Shown here piece by piece: positions 1 through 6,299 of a stretch of 6,933 nucleotides of DNA. The DNA is from JBBRFH01 sp038224615. GTDB taxonomy: Bacteria; Planctomycetota; Phycisphaerae; Tepidisphaerales; Tepidisphaeraceae. Positions within the stretch are counted from its first letter, which is position 1. Each line of letters begins with the position of its first letter. The stretch covers positions 1 through 6,933 of the forward strand of contig JBBRFH010000188.1 of the NCBI GenBank assembly GCA_038224615.1. The letters are read 5' to 3'. The position numbers and the translations under genes are program-made. The notes beneath the pieces were generated by a model. It saw only the letters and a list, made by a program, of their open reading frames with translations. It was not told where the DNA came from and made no database searches.

Positions 1-26
1 AAGCCGCCGGCCTTGGCCGGCGGCTT
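1..26. terminator. Strong GC hairpin, probable terminator of an upstream gene
   Basis: The arms aagccgccggcc (1-12) and ggccggcggctt (15-26) are perfectly complementary around a 2-nt centre, so the realistic fold is an 11-bp stem with a 4-nt loop. The GC-rich core flanked by AA and TT is the usual shape of an intrinsic terminator. The T-tract after it on the + strand is weak (cttcatg). It may serve a gene left of the window on either strand. Confidence 0.6.
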
Positions 27-317
27 CATGAGGGCGCGCCACCTGTCGGGTGCCTGACGCGGTGCGACGGGAACGGGTCGGCAATACGCTCGATTTGCGT
101 GCTCCGTCGCGTCCGATAATACTCGATCGCCTAGAGTCACCCGATTGATGTTGATGCATCTTGATCACCTTGTTCAGCAAATATTCCCATGGGGGTCGTC
201 CCGAAATCCGATGCTATCGGTAGCGCATACTCGCGTATGGCGCATCCGGTCTTTCCCGTGTCGGGGAGGAGCCGGAAACGGTTCTTCGTGTAATTCCTCG
301 TTCGTGGAGTAAGTCGT
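27..317 (+). other. Intergenic leader upstream of the first RTX-hydrolase gene
   Basis: I see no convincing gene here. A weak promoter-like pair is TTGCGT (95-100) with TAATAC (117-122) at 16 bp; an alternative -10, GATAAT (115-120), has poor spacing. A small hairpin, catac-tcgc-gtatg (226-239), extends to gcg/cgc with a bulge, and a ccgg...ccgg pairing surrounds 246-275. These could structure a long 5' leader of roughly 190 nt. No known riboswitch class is recognised. The reverse-strand reading frames across this part are continuous with the antisense shadow of the gene. Confidence 0.35.
306..309 (+). promoter_or_regulatory. Shine-Dalgarno GGAG of the first RTX-hydrolase gene
   Basis: GGAG lies 8 nt before the ATG at 318 and supports that start. 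The LEPR-like motif follows within 20 residues, as expected for a true N-terminus of this protein type. Confidence 0.6.
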
Positions 318-2213
318 ATGGCCCGATTGTCCAGCCAGTCGTCGAAATGCATCGAGCCGCTCGATCGCCGCGTGCTGATGGCCGCGGTGATGTCGACGAC
401 GTCGCCGGGCACGCTGCTCATTGACGCGACCGAGGCCAACGACGTCATCGGCATGCGCTACCGCGCTTCGCGCCTCGAGGTGCGGATCAACGGCGTGCTG
501 CAAAGCTTCGTCGCCAACGCTGTCGCGCGCATCGAGATCCAGAGCTACGACGGCAACGACATCGCCGACTGGTCGTCGATCGCGATCCCCACCTACATCA
601 ACGCCGGCCTGGGCAATGACCTGGTCTACGGCGGGTCGGGCAACGACTCGCTCACCGGCGCGGCGGGCAAGGACACCCTTTACGGCAACGCCGGCAACGA
701 TCGCATCAACGGTGCCAACAGCAATGACGTGATCTACGGCGGCGACGGGGATGACGTGATCTACGGCGGCGCGGCGAACGACTACGTCGACGCCGGCACC
801 GGACGCGATCGCGTCTGGGGCGAAGACGGCGACGATTCGCTCATGGGCGGCATGCACAACGATGCCCTCTACGGCGGCGCGGGCAAGGACCGCATCCTCG
901 GCCAACGCGGGTACGATCTGCTCTCCGGCGACAGCGGCAACGACGCACTCTGGGGCGGCGACGATGCCGATCAGCTCTACGGCGGCACCGGTGGCGACGC
1001 GCTGCTCGGCGAGGCCGGCGACGACCTGCTCTATGCCGATGGCGACGGCACCGTCGACAACCTCGACGGTGGCGCTGGCTCCGACGGCGGCAAGGCCGAT
1101 CCCACTGATTCGCTCACCGGCACCGAGGCCGTCGACGCCGGCTCCCCGCGCGCCCTCAGCTTCAACGACGAAGCCCTCATCGACGCCAACTTCACCAGCA
1201 TGGTCGCCAAGGCCAAAGCCATGGGCGTCAAGGCCGTCCGCCTCTGGCTCGACATCAACGATTACACCGACCGCCCGCAAACCTGGGACGCCAGCACCGT
1301 CGCACAGCTCGCCGCCAAGTGGCAGGGCCAGGAAGCGGATCGCCCGGAGACGGCCGGCCTGACCATGAAACGCGCCTTCGAGCTCAAGGCCGCTGGCTTC
1401 AAGGTGCTGCTGACCGTCAACCGTTTCAACGGCGACGCCCCCGCTTCCAATGCCCAAGTGCAGGGATTGTTCACCCACCTGGTCAACGCGACCTACACGC
1501 CCAGCAGCACACTGAAGTTCAAGGACGTCATCGACTACTGGGAGATCGGCAACGAAGTCGACCTCACCTACTTCTGGAACCCGCCCGCCGCCAACTGGCA
1601 GGAGCGGCTGCAGAAGTACGTCTCCGACCTCTTCATCCCCGCCGCCGACGTGCTGCATGATGACGCGCACGGCGTACACGAGAAGGTCGTCCTCGGCTCC
1701 ATCTGCTGGAGCAGCTACAATCTCGATTACCTGCTCGACCAGGTGCAGGCCCAGGGCGCGATGAATGAGGTCGATTACGTCGGCTTCCATACTTACGCTC
1801 CTTTCAGCACCGATCCCAACGCCGACAGCCTGCGTGACAACATCCTTGCCGCCAACAGCATGGCGGGCGCGTTTGGGAAGAAGCTGATCAGCACCGAGTG
1901 GAACCTGCGCAACTTCGCGCTCGACGGCAGCCAGGACGCCGCATGGGCCAGTGCGATCGACAACATCTACCGCACGCTGATACTTCCCAATTTCGAGTTG
2001 GCGTTCTACTTCGGCATGATCAACAATTGGGACGCCCGCGGCGGTTCAGTCTCGGCGCGCCCCGCCGGCCTGCTGATCCACGACGGCACGGTCCCCGCCA
2101 ACCCCGGATCAAGCATCTCGACGCTGGTCAACTACTACCAGTCGCCGCTGATCGTCTCCGACCCGTTTTATTCGATGTTCACGAACCTCCCCATGGGCGG
2201 CGACCTGCCTTGA
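318..2213 (+). CDS. Secreted RTX-repeat protein with C-terminal GH-A-like glycosidase domain (copy 1)
   Basis: The 631-residue product is probably an extracellular calcium-dependent carbohydrate-active enzyme; the substrate is unknown. Residues 12-23 (IEPLDRRVLMAA) resemble the LEPR-XLL type N-terminal motif of large planctomycete surface proteins. There is no canonical long hydrophobic signal peptide. Residues 28-92 are a short beta-rich segment, often seen just before RTX repeats. Residues about 95-256 contain roughly 16-17 nonapeptides of the GGxGNDxLY type, which form a calcium-binding parallel beta roll in known RTX proteins. Residues about 278-631 look like a (beta/alpha)8 hydrolase of clan GH-A. 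The YWEIGNE motif puts the candidate acid/base at Glu413, GFHTY marks a beta6-type histidine (His491), and STEWN gives the candidate nucleophile Glu527. The pattern recalls GH39/GH51-like enzymes, but I cannot assign a family. GGAG at 306-309 supports the start. A tandem paralogue follows after 609 bp. The order of domains (RTX first, catalytic last) is opposite to classic type I secreted RTX enzymes. Confidence 0.88.
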   Translation: MARLSSQSSKCIEPLDRRVLMAAVMSTTSPGTLLIDATEANDVIGMRYRASRLEVRINGVLQSFVANAVARIEIQSYDGNDIADWSSIAIPTYINAGLGNDLVYGGSGNDSLTGAAGKDTLYGNAGNDRINGANSNDVIYGGDGDDVIYGGAANDYVDAGTGRDRVWGEDGDDSLMGGMHNDALYGGAGKDRILGQRGYDLLSGDSGNDALWGGDDADQLYGGTGGDALLGEAGDDLLYADGDGTVDNLDGGAGSDGGKADPTDSLTGTEAVDAGSPRALSFNDEALIDANFTSMVAKAKAMGVKAVRLWLDINDYTDRPQTWDASTVAQLAAKWQGQEADRPETAGLTMKRAFELKAAGFKVLLTVNRFNGDAPASNAQVQGLFTHLVNATYTPSSTLKFKDVIDYWEIGNEVDLTYFWNPPAANWQERLQKYVSDLFIPAADVLHDDAHGVHEKVVLGSICWSSYNLDYLLDQVQAQGAMNEVDYVGFHTYAPFSTDPNADSLRDNILAANSMAGAFGKKLISTEWNLRNFALDGSQDAAWASAIDNIYRTLILPNFELAFYFGMINNWDARGGSVSARPAGLLIHDGTVPANPGSSISTLVNYYQSPLIVSDPFYSMFTNLPMGGDLP

Positions 2214-2236
2214 ACAATTCAGCGCCTATCGCGCGG

Positions 2237-2289
2237 CACGGGCACCCCGCCCGTGTCTTGCTTGGCTTCGGTCGCTGAAGACACGGGCG
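2237..2289. repeat. Nested hairpins after copy 1; possible terminator
   Basis: Two alternative hairpins share one arm. The first pairs cacgggc (2237-2243) with gcccgtg (2249-2255) over a 5-nt loop. The second pairs cgcccgtgtctt (2248-2259) with aagacacgggcg (2278-2289), 12 bp perfect, over an 18-nt loop. They begin 24 nt after the stop codon of copy 1. There is no clear T-tract, so intrinsic termination is uncertain. The three-armed layout also fits a small dispersed palindrome. Confidence 0.5.
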
Positions 2290-2321
2290 TGAGATCACAC
2301 CGACTCCGCGCCATCGCGCTA

Positions 2322-2475
2322 TGTCATCCTGAACGCAGTGAAGGATCTTCTGGCGGCGGCACGGCGCGTGCATGCACCGAGGGGGTCGGAGAAGGGCACT
2401 CACGGGGCGTGCTTCATCGCGCGCCGAGTTGGCCTCCACGCTGCCAGGAGATCCTTCACTTCGTTCAGGATGACA
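2322..2475. repeat. REP-like long inverted repeat (TCATCCTGAACG...GGATCTTC type)
   Basis: A 32-bp left arm (2322-2353, beginning tgtcatcctgaacg) is the reverse complement of the right arm (2444-2475, ending ttcaggatgaca) with two mismatches. The arms enclose about 90 bp of GC-rich sequence without a gene. Palindromes of the form gtcatcctgaac/gcgaaggatc are familiar as dispersed intergenic repeats in Planctomycetota, Acidobacteriota and Verrucomicrobia. Their mobility is usually credited to transposases acting in trans; none is visible here. Confidence 0.75.
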
Positions 2476-2496
2476 GTGCGTAAGTCCGCCTCTCCC

Positions 2497-2568
2497 CTCT
2501 TCCCTCATTGCCTCGCTGCCTCATTCCCTCATTCCCTCATTCCCTCAGTCCCTCGCTGCCTCAGTGCA
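2497..2568 (+). repeat. 8-bp tandem array, consensus TCATTCCC, about 9 units
   Basis: From 2497 to 2568 the sequence stays in 8-bp phase. Units at 2521, 2529 and 2537 are identical (tcattccc); those at 2505, 2513, 2545, 2553 and 2561 are variants such as tcgctgcc and tcagtccc. The array is pyrimidine-rich on the + strand and follows the REP-like palindrome directly. It creates the spurious low-complexity reading frame upstream of the second gene. Confidence 0.75.
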
Positions 2569-2629
2569 TGCCGGCCTCCGCGTCACAACCTCAGTACAAT
2601 CCTCATCTTGCGCCTGCGCCGAATTGCCG

Positions 2630-2658
2630 CCGACAGAATCCTGTGGCGCGGGTACAAT
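2630..2658 (+). promoter_or_regulatory. Possible sigma70-type promoter for copy 2
   Basis: CCGACA (2630-2635) and TACAAT (2653-2658) are separated by 17 bp and match 4/6 and 5/6 of the consensus boxes. Use of this site would give a leader of about 155-160 nt before the ATG at 2823. A second gtacaat occurs near 2594 without a matching upstream box. This rests on motif matching only. Confidence 0.27.
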
Positions 2659-2822
2659 GGACCGTCTGGAAATGTCAGTGGAGCGGGATCGCAATTGGGG
2701 CTCAAGAACGTGAAAGAATGGTGCGGCGATCGGCCTCTCTAACTGATACCGAAGGTGGTTTTTCTTGGCCCCGCGGCGCGGCGTCGCGTCGTGGGCTGGT
2801 CTCTGGCGTGAAGTGGGATTCT

Positions 2823-4802
2823 ATGAAATTGTCCGGTTCGTCCCTGTCGTCGCGTTCTTCCTCACCCGTCGCGCGATCACCCGTCGCGCGGGCCGCCGCC
2901 GCCTGCCTGGCGGGGATGTTTCAGCCGCTGGAGCGGCGCGTGATGTTGGCGGCCACGATGTCCACGACATCGCCGGGCACGCTGCTGGTCGACGGCAACG
3001 ACGCCGCCGACGTGCTGAGCATGCGCTATCGCGGGTCGCAACTGCAGGTGCGTCTCAACGGCGTGCTCCAGAATTTCACCGCCAGCACCGTCACGCGCAT
3101 CGAGATCCAAGGCAAGGACGGCGATGACGTCGCCGACTGGTCAGGCATCGCCATTCCCACCTACATCAACGCCGGCATGGGCAACGACCTGGTCTACGGC
3201 GGGTCGGGCAACGACTCGCTCACCGGTGCCGCGGGCAAGGACACGCTTTACGGCAACGCGGGTGACGATCGCGTCAACGGCGGACAACACAACGACGTCG
3301 TCTACGGGGGCGACGGCAACGACGTCATCTACGGCAACGAAGCCAACGACTACCTCGACGGCGGCACCGGCTCCGACCGGCTCTTCGGCGATGAAGGCAA
3401 CGACTCGCTCATCGGTGGGATCGGCAACGACGGCCTGTACGGCGGCGGCGGCAAGGACAAACTCCTCGGCCAACGCGGCAACGACATCCTCTCCGGCGAC
3501 GGCGGCAACGACGCCCTCTGGGGCGACGTCGGCAACGACATCCTCTACGGCGGACTCGGCGCCGACGCCCTCTTCGGCGAAGCCGGCGACGACATGCTCT
3601 ACGCCAAAGGCGACAGCACCATCGACCAGGTCGAAGGCGGCGATGGCACCGACGGCGGGGAAGCCGATCCGGCCGACAATGTCACCAACGCCGAGAACAT
3701 CACCGGCAATACCACGCCCCCGCCCATCGAACCGCCTCCGGTTTCTGTCGACGACCCGATCGGCGTCAGCTTCAACGATGAAACGCTCTGGCCGGGCAAT
3801 TTCGAGACCGCCGTCGCCGAGGCCAAGAAACTCGGCATTGAAGTTGTGCGCGTCTGGATCGACATCAACAGCTACTCCGACCGCCCGCACGCCTACGACC
3901 CGGTCAACTACGAGGACATCACCCACAAGTGGAAGGGCTGGACCGAGGGTCGACCCGAGACCGCCGGGCTGGCGATCCAGCGGGCGATTGATCTGAAGCA
4001 GGCCGGCTTCAGCGTGTCGGTGACCGTGAACAAGTACGACGGGCTTCCGCCGGACAGCAAGGCCGAGATTCAGAATTACTACACCGCGTTGCTCAACACG
4101 ACCGAGACGTCGTCCGGCGGGATGAAGCTCAAGGACGCCGTCGATTTCTGGGAGATCGGCAACGAGGTCGATCTCACCGGTTACTGGAACCCACCGGGCG
4201 CAACCACCAAGACCGAGCGCATCCAGAAGTATGTCGACGACGTGCTGCTGCCGGTTTCCGAGATCCTTCACCAGGGTCCGACCGCTACGCGCGAGCGGGT
4301 GATGTCGGCCAGCGTGAGTTGGAGCCCGAACGACCTGAACACGATCCTGCAGCGATTGAAAACGCTCAACCGCCTCGACGCGATCGACTACGCCGCCTAC
4401 CACCCCTACGGCGACAAATCGGCCGTCGCCGACCGCAGTAAGAGGGCGCATGACTTTGCCGCCGCAGTGGGCAAGGAGATCGTCGCCACCGAGTGGAACG
4501 TGCGCGGTTTCGCGCTTGACGGTTCTCAGGACACCCAGTGGGCCGCCGCTGTCGATGATCTGTACAAACACTCGATCGCCCCGAATTTTGCGTTCGGGTT
4601 CTACTACGCCATGACCGACAACTTTCCCGCTCGTGGCGGGACGATCACGGCGCGGCCGGCGAGCCTGTTGCAGCACAACACGACCATGTCGATCTCGCCC
4701 AGTTCCAGCCTCGCCGACCAGATCGACTGGTACAACACTCCGCTGGTCAAACACGACCCGTTCTACAGCGTGTTCGCCGACTGGAAGAATCTCAAGAACT
4801 GA
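2823..4802 (+). CDS. Secreted RTX-repeat protein with C-terminal GH-A-like glycosidase domain (copy 2)
   Basis: This is a 659-residue paralogue of the preceding gene with the same domain order. Residues 1-33 are Ser/Arg/Ala-rich with a short Ala-rich stretch (AAAACLAG), followed by FQPLERRVMLAA (33-44), a LEPR-like motif. Residues 50-113 are beta-rich and 117-278 hold the RTX nonapeptides. Residues 297-308 form a Pro-rich linker (TPPPIEPPP) missing from copy 1. Residues about 313-659 are the GH-A-like domain: WEIGNE gives candidate acid/base Glu448, YHPYG marks His527, and ATEWN gives candidate nucleophile Glu557. The frame stays open back to 2508, and in-frame ATG (2718) and GTG (2808) codons exist. 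I chose 2823 because it puts the motif near the N-terminus and excludes residues derived from the tandem array. The Shine-Dalgarno is poor (GGGA at 2815-2818, 4 nt away), so the start is uncertain. Both candidate catalytic glutamates and the shared C-terminal DPFYS motif are intact, so both copies look functional. Substrate and family are not determinable from sequence alone. Confidence 0.85.
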   Translation: MKLSGSSLSSRSSSPVARSPVARAAAACLAGMFQPLERRVMLAATMSTTSPGTLLVDGNDAADVLSMRYRGSQLQVRLNGVLQNFTASTVTRIEIQGKDGDDVADWSGIAIPTYINAGMGNDLVYGGSGNDSLTGAAGKDTLYGNAGDDRVNGGQHNDVVYGGDGNDVIYGNEANDYLDGGTGSDRLFGDEGNDSLIGGIGNDGLYGGGGKDKLLGQRGNDILSGDGGNDALWGDVGNDILYGGLGADALFGEAGDDMLYAKGDSTIDQVEGGDGTDGGEADPADNVTNAENITGNTTPPPIEPPPVSVDDPIGVSFNDETLWPGNFETAVAEAKKLGIEVVRVWIDINSYSDRPHAYDPVNYEDITHKWKGWTEGRPETAGLAIQRAIDLKQAGFSVSVTVNKYDGLPPDSKAEIQNYYTALLNTTETSSGGMKLKDAVDFWEIGNEVDLTGYWNPPGATTKTERIQKYVDDVLLPVSEILHQGPTATRERVMSASVSWSPNDLNTILQRLKTLNRLDAIDYAAYHPYGDKSAVADRSKRAHDFAAAVGKEIVATEWNVRGFALDGSQDTQWAAAVDDLYKHSIAPNFAFGFYYAMTDNFPARGGTITARPASLLQHNTTMSISPSSSLADQIDWYNTPLVKHDPFYSVFADWKNLKN

Positions 4803-4830
4803 CCAGCGGGCCTCTGGGTCCGGCGCTTGA

Positions 4831-4878
4831 GGCTTGGGTTGTGAATGCGAACGCATTGTGCGCATTTCACCCCAAGCC
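4831..4878. repeat. Imperfect inverted repeat after copy 2; possible terminator
   Basis: The arm at 4831-4849 (ggcttgggttgtgaatgcg) pairs with 4861-4878 (cgcatttcaccccaagcc), with one indel and about two mismatches. An internal palindrome, aatgcg-aa-cgcatt (4844-4857), offers an alternative fold. It starts 28 nt after the stop of copy 2. The right arm runs into the 7-bp array that follows. There is no T-tract, so a terminator role is only suggested by position. Confidence 0.5.
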
Positions 4879-4904
4879 CCAGACCCCAAGCCCCAAGCCC
4901 CTCC
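4870..4904 (+). repeat. 7-bp tandem array, CCCCAAG x 5
   Basis: Units in strict 7-bp phase are ccccaag (4870), ccccaga (4877), ccccaag (4884), ccccaag (4891) and cccctcc (4898). The first unit is also part of the hairpin arm pairing with ggcttggg at 4831. It lies about 60 nt before the epimerase Shine-Dalgarno. Confidence 0.75.
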
Positions 4905-4962
4905 TCCCCCATTGCGATTCTGCGGATTCCGATGAAGATTCGTCGCGTCGCGTAACCGTATT

Positions 4963-4967
4963 GGAGG
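4963..4967 (+). promoter_or_regulatory. Shine-Dalgarno GGAGG selecting the GTG start of the epimerase
   Basis: GGAGG sits 6 nt upstream of GTG at 4974. The Rossmann motif follows at residues 12-19, the normal distance for an extended SDR, so this GTG is preferred over any internal start. Confidence 0.8.
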
Positions 4968-4973
4968 TATTGA

Positions 4974-5924
4974 GTGGCATCGCTCGCGGGCAAGCTGGCA
5001 TTGGTAACAGGTGGGGCAGGGTTCATTGGGTCGCACATCGTGCGCGGATTGCTCGAATCGAGCGCCCGCGTTCGCGTCCTCGACGACCTCAGCGGCGGAA
5101 AGGATTGGGAGCGGCTCAGGGATCTCGGTGCCGCCGTCGAACGACGGTACGGATCGATCCTCGTGCCGGCGACGCTTGAAGAGGTCGTTGCGGGCGTTGA
5201 CGTGATCTTCCATCTCGCCGCCAAGGTGAGCGTGCCGCAGAGCGTCGCCGACCCGGTCGGATACCACGACGTGGACGCCACCGGCACCTTGCTGCTGCTC
5301 GAGGCCGCCAAGCACCGCGGCGTCCCGCGACTGGTCTACTCCTCCACCAGCGCGCTCTACGGCGACGCGCCTGAACAGCCCAAGCACGAATCGCATCGCG
5401 GCGTGCCGATCAGTCCCTACGGCATCGCCAAATACGCCGGCGAGCTTTACGTCGGCGCCTACGCCAAGCTGCACGCGATGCAGACCTGCAGCCTCCGCTA
5501 TTTCAACGTCTTCGGCCCCGGGCAGGATCCCAAGAGCCAGTACGGCGCCGCAATCCCGAATCTCGTCAGCCACGTCATCCACGACGAGCCGCCCATCATC
5601 TACGGCGACGGCGAACAGACGCGCGATTTTTGTTTTGTGCGAAACGTCGTCCACGCCAACCTGCTGGCCGCCCAGGCCGAGGTGAACGGCGAGGCGGTCA
5701 ACATTGGCTGCGGCCAGCAGGTGAGCGTCAACGACGTCGTCCGCACCGCCAATCGCCTGCTGAACAAGAACGTCGCCCCCAAGTACGATCCCCCCCGCCC
5801 CGGCGACATCCGCATCAGCTACGCCGACATCACCGAGGCCAATCGCCTGCTCGGCTACACCCCGCTGGTCAACTTCCAAGACGGCATGGCGGAGTCGATC
5901 GAGTGGTACAAAAAGAACGTGTGA
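4974..5924 (+). CDS. NAD-dependent sugar-nucleotide epimerase/dehydratase (extended SDR, UDP-glucose/UDP-GlcNAc 4-epimerase-like)
   Basis: The 316-residue cytoplasmic protein probably interconverts UDP-hexoses (or UDP-N-acetylhexosamines) at C4 for surface glycan synthesis. The N-terminal Rossmann fold shows TGGAGFIGS (12-20) for NAD binding, and Asp37-Asp38 after beta2 suit NAD over NADP. HLAAKVSVPQSV (80-91) is the typical beta4 segment of this family. The catalytic triad is visible as Ser124/Thr125 in YSSTSALYG and Tyr149-x-x-x-Lys153 in SPYGIAK. RYFNVFGPGQDP (175-186), with YGAAIPNLV after it, and GDGEQTRDF (211-219) form the substrate-side region seen in GalE/WbpP-type epimerases. The length is normal for the family. 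The start is GTG with GGAGG 6 nt upstream. The 171-bp repeat-bearing spacer before it argues against tight co-transcription with the RTX-hydrolase pair. Exact substrate cannot be told from sequence; a related 4,6-dehydratase or decarboxylase is less likely. Confidence 0.92.
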   Translation: MASLAGKLALVTGGAGFIGSHIVRGLLESSARVRVLDDLSGGKDWERLRDLGAAVERRYGSILVPATLEEVVAGVDVIFHLAAKVSVPQSVADPVGYHDVDATGTLLLLEAAKHRGVPRLVYSSTSALYGDAPEQPKHESHRGVPISPYGIAKYAGELYVGAYAKLHAMQTCSLRYFNVFGPGQDPKSQYGAAIPNLVSHVIHDEPPIIYGDGEQTRDFCFVRNVVHANLLAAQAEVNGEAVNIGCGQQVSVNDVVRTANRLLNKNVAPKYDPPRPGDIRISYADITEANRLLGYTPLVNFQDGMAESIEWYKKNV

Positions 5925-5937
5925 TCCGGCGGGTGTT

Positions 5938-6038
5938 GTTACCGGTTTCTTGTTACTGGTTATTTGAGCGGCTCTACGCTCGGGGGCGACGTCTGCCCGT
6001 CATGCCACCCAAGTAACCAGTAACCAGTACCGAGTAAC
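5938..6038. repeat. Inverted repeat after the epimerase; possible terminator
   Basis: The arm at 5938-5965 (gttaccggtttcttgttact...) pairs with 6011-6038 (aagtaaccagtaaccagtac...), 28 nt with about four mismatches and one indel. The 45-nt interior has its own small stem, gagcg-gctcta-cgctc (5966-5981). It begins 14 nt after the epimerase stop. It may terminate or stabilise the transcript, but lacks a T-run. Confidence 0.6.
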
Positions 6039-6039
6039 C
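6012..6039 (+). repeat. 7-bp tandem array, AGTAACC x 4
   Basis: Units agtaacc (6012), agtaacc (6019), agtaccg (6026) and agtaacc (6033) are in strict 7-bp phase. The array forms the whole right arm of the inverted repeat beginning at 5938. This is the same layout as the CCCCAAG array after copy 2. Confidence 0.75.
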
Positions 6040-6087
6040 GCGTGGACTCTTCTCTCGCGGCCCCTTGGAACGTTACACTGCGACACG

Positions 6088-6282
6088 ATGACCATTCTTC
6101 CGATCGTGGCCGCGTGCGCGGTCATATTGCTTGTGGCATACCGGGTCTACGGGCGGCTGATTGTGCGATGGCTGGGCGTGGACGCGACGCGGGTCACGCC
6201 GGCGGTTGAGATGGAGGACGGAAACGACTACGTCCCCGCCCCGCCGGGCGTGGTGCTGGGCAGGCACTTTACCGCCATCACC
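6088..6282 (+). pseudogene. cstA: 5' fragment of a carbon-starvation protein CstA gene
   Basis: Reading from the ATG at 6088, residues 1-64 look like the N-terminus of CstA, an inner-membrane peptide/pyruvate transporter family protein of roughly 500-700 residues. There is a first membrane helix (residues 3-20, ILPIVAACAVILLVAY), then YGRLIVRWLGVD, the TPAVEMEDGNDYVPAPPGVVLG segment, and GRHFTAI, where full-length members continue into a GAGPIVGP-type stretch. Here the family match ends at about 6279-6282 (FTAITTTGRS). The frame runs on to a stop at 6387 through unrelated sequence that is antisense to another gene tail. There is no clear Shine-Dalgarno. I infer a truncated, non-functional gene produced by deletion or rearrangement. 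The CstA call comes from recalled family motifs. Confidence 0.65.
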
Positions 6283-6299
6283 ACCACCGGGCGAAGCGC

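Larger units (their letters stand above)
2214..2822. other. Repeat-rich 609-bp spacer between the two paralogues
   Basis: The spacer holds, in order, a nested hairpin (2237-2289), a REP-like long inverted repeat (2322-2475), an 8-bp tandem array (2497-2568) and a possible promoter (2630-2658). An open frame on the + strand continues upstream of the second gene to 2508. Its peptide is the translation of the low-complexity array and lacks protein-like composition, so I do not treat it as coding. Open frames on both strands inside 2179-2508 come from the palindrome. Confidence 0.7.

Noticed and set aside
174..1790. A 538-codon minus-strand open frame over copy 1
   Set aside because: It shows the same antisense RTX shadow pattern as the frame over copy 2, with no domain and no supported start.
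2179..2508. Small open frames on both strands with peptides such as CHPERSEGS
   Set aside because: They are translations of the REP-like palindrome, a frequent source of spurious annotated proteins.
2505..2568. Possible CRISPR array or minisatellite of functional spacers
   Set aside because: Units are only 8 bp with no spacers, and no cas genes are present; it is a plain tandem repeat.
3141..5879. A 912-codon open frame on the minus strand across copy 2 and the epimerase
   Set aside because: It is antisense to two well-supported genes. Its Val/Ala/Gly/Asp-rich, VVAVAPVDDV-like peptide is the mirror of the RTX codons. High GC and codon bias keep stops out of this frame.
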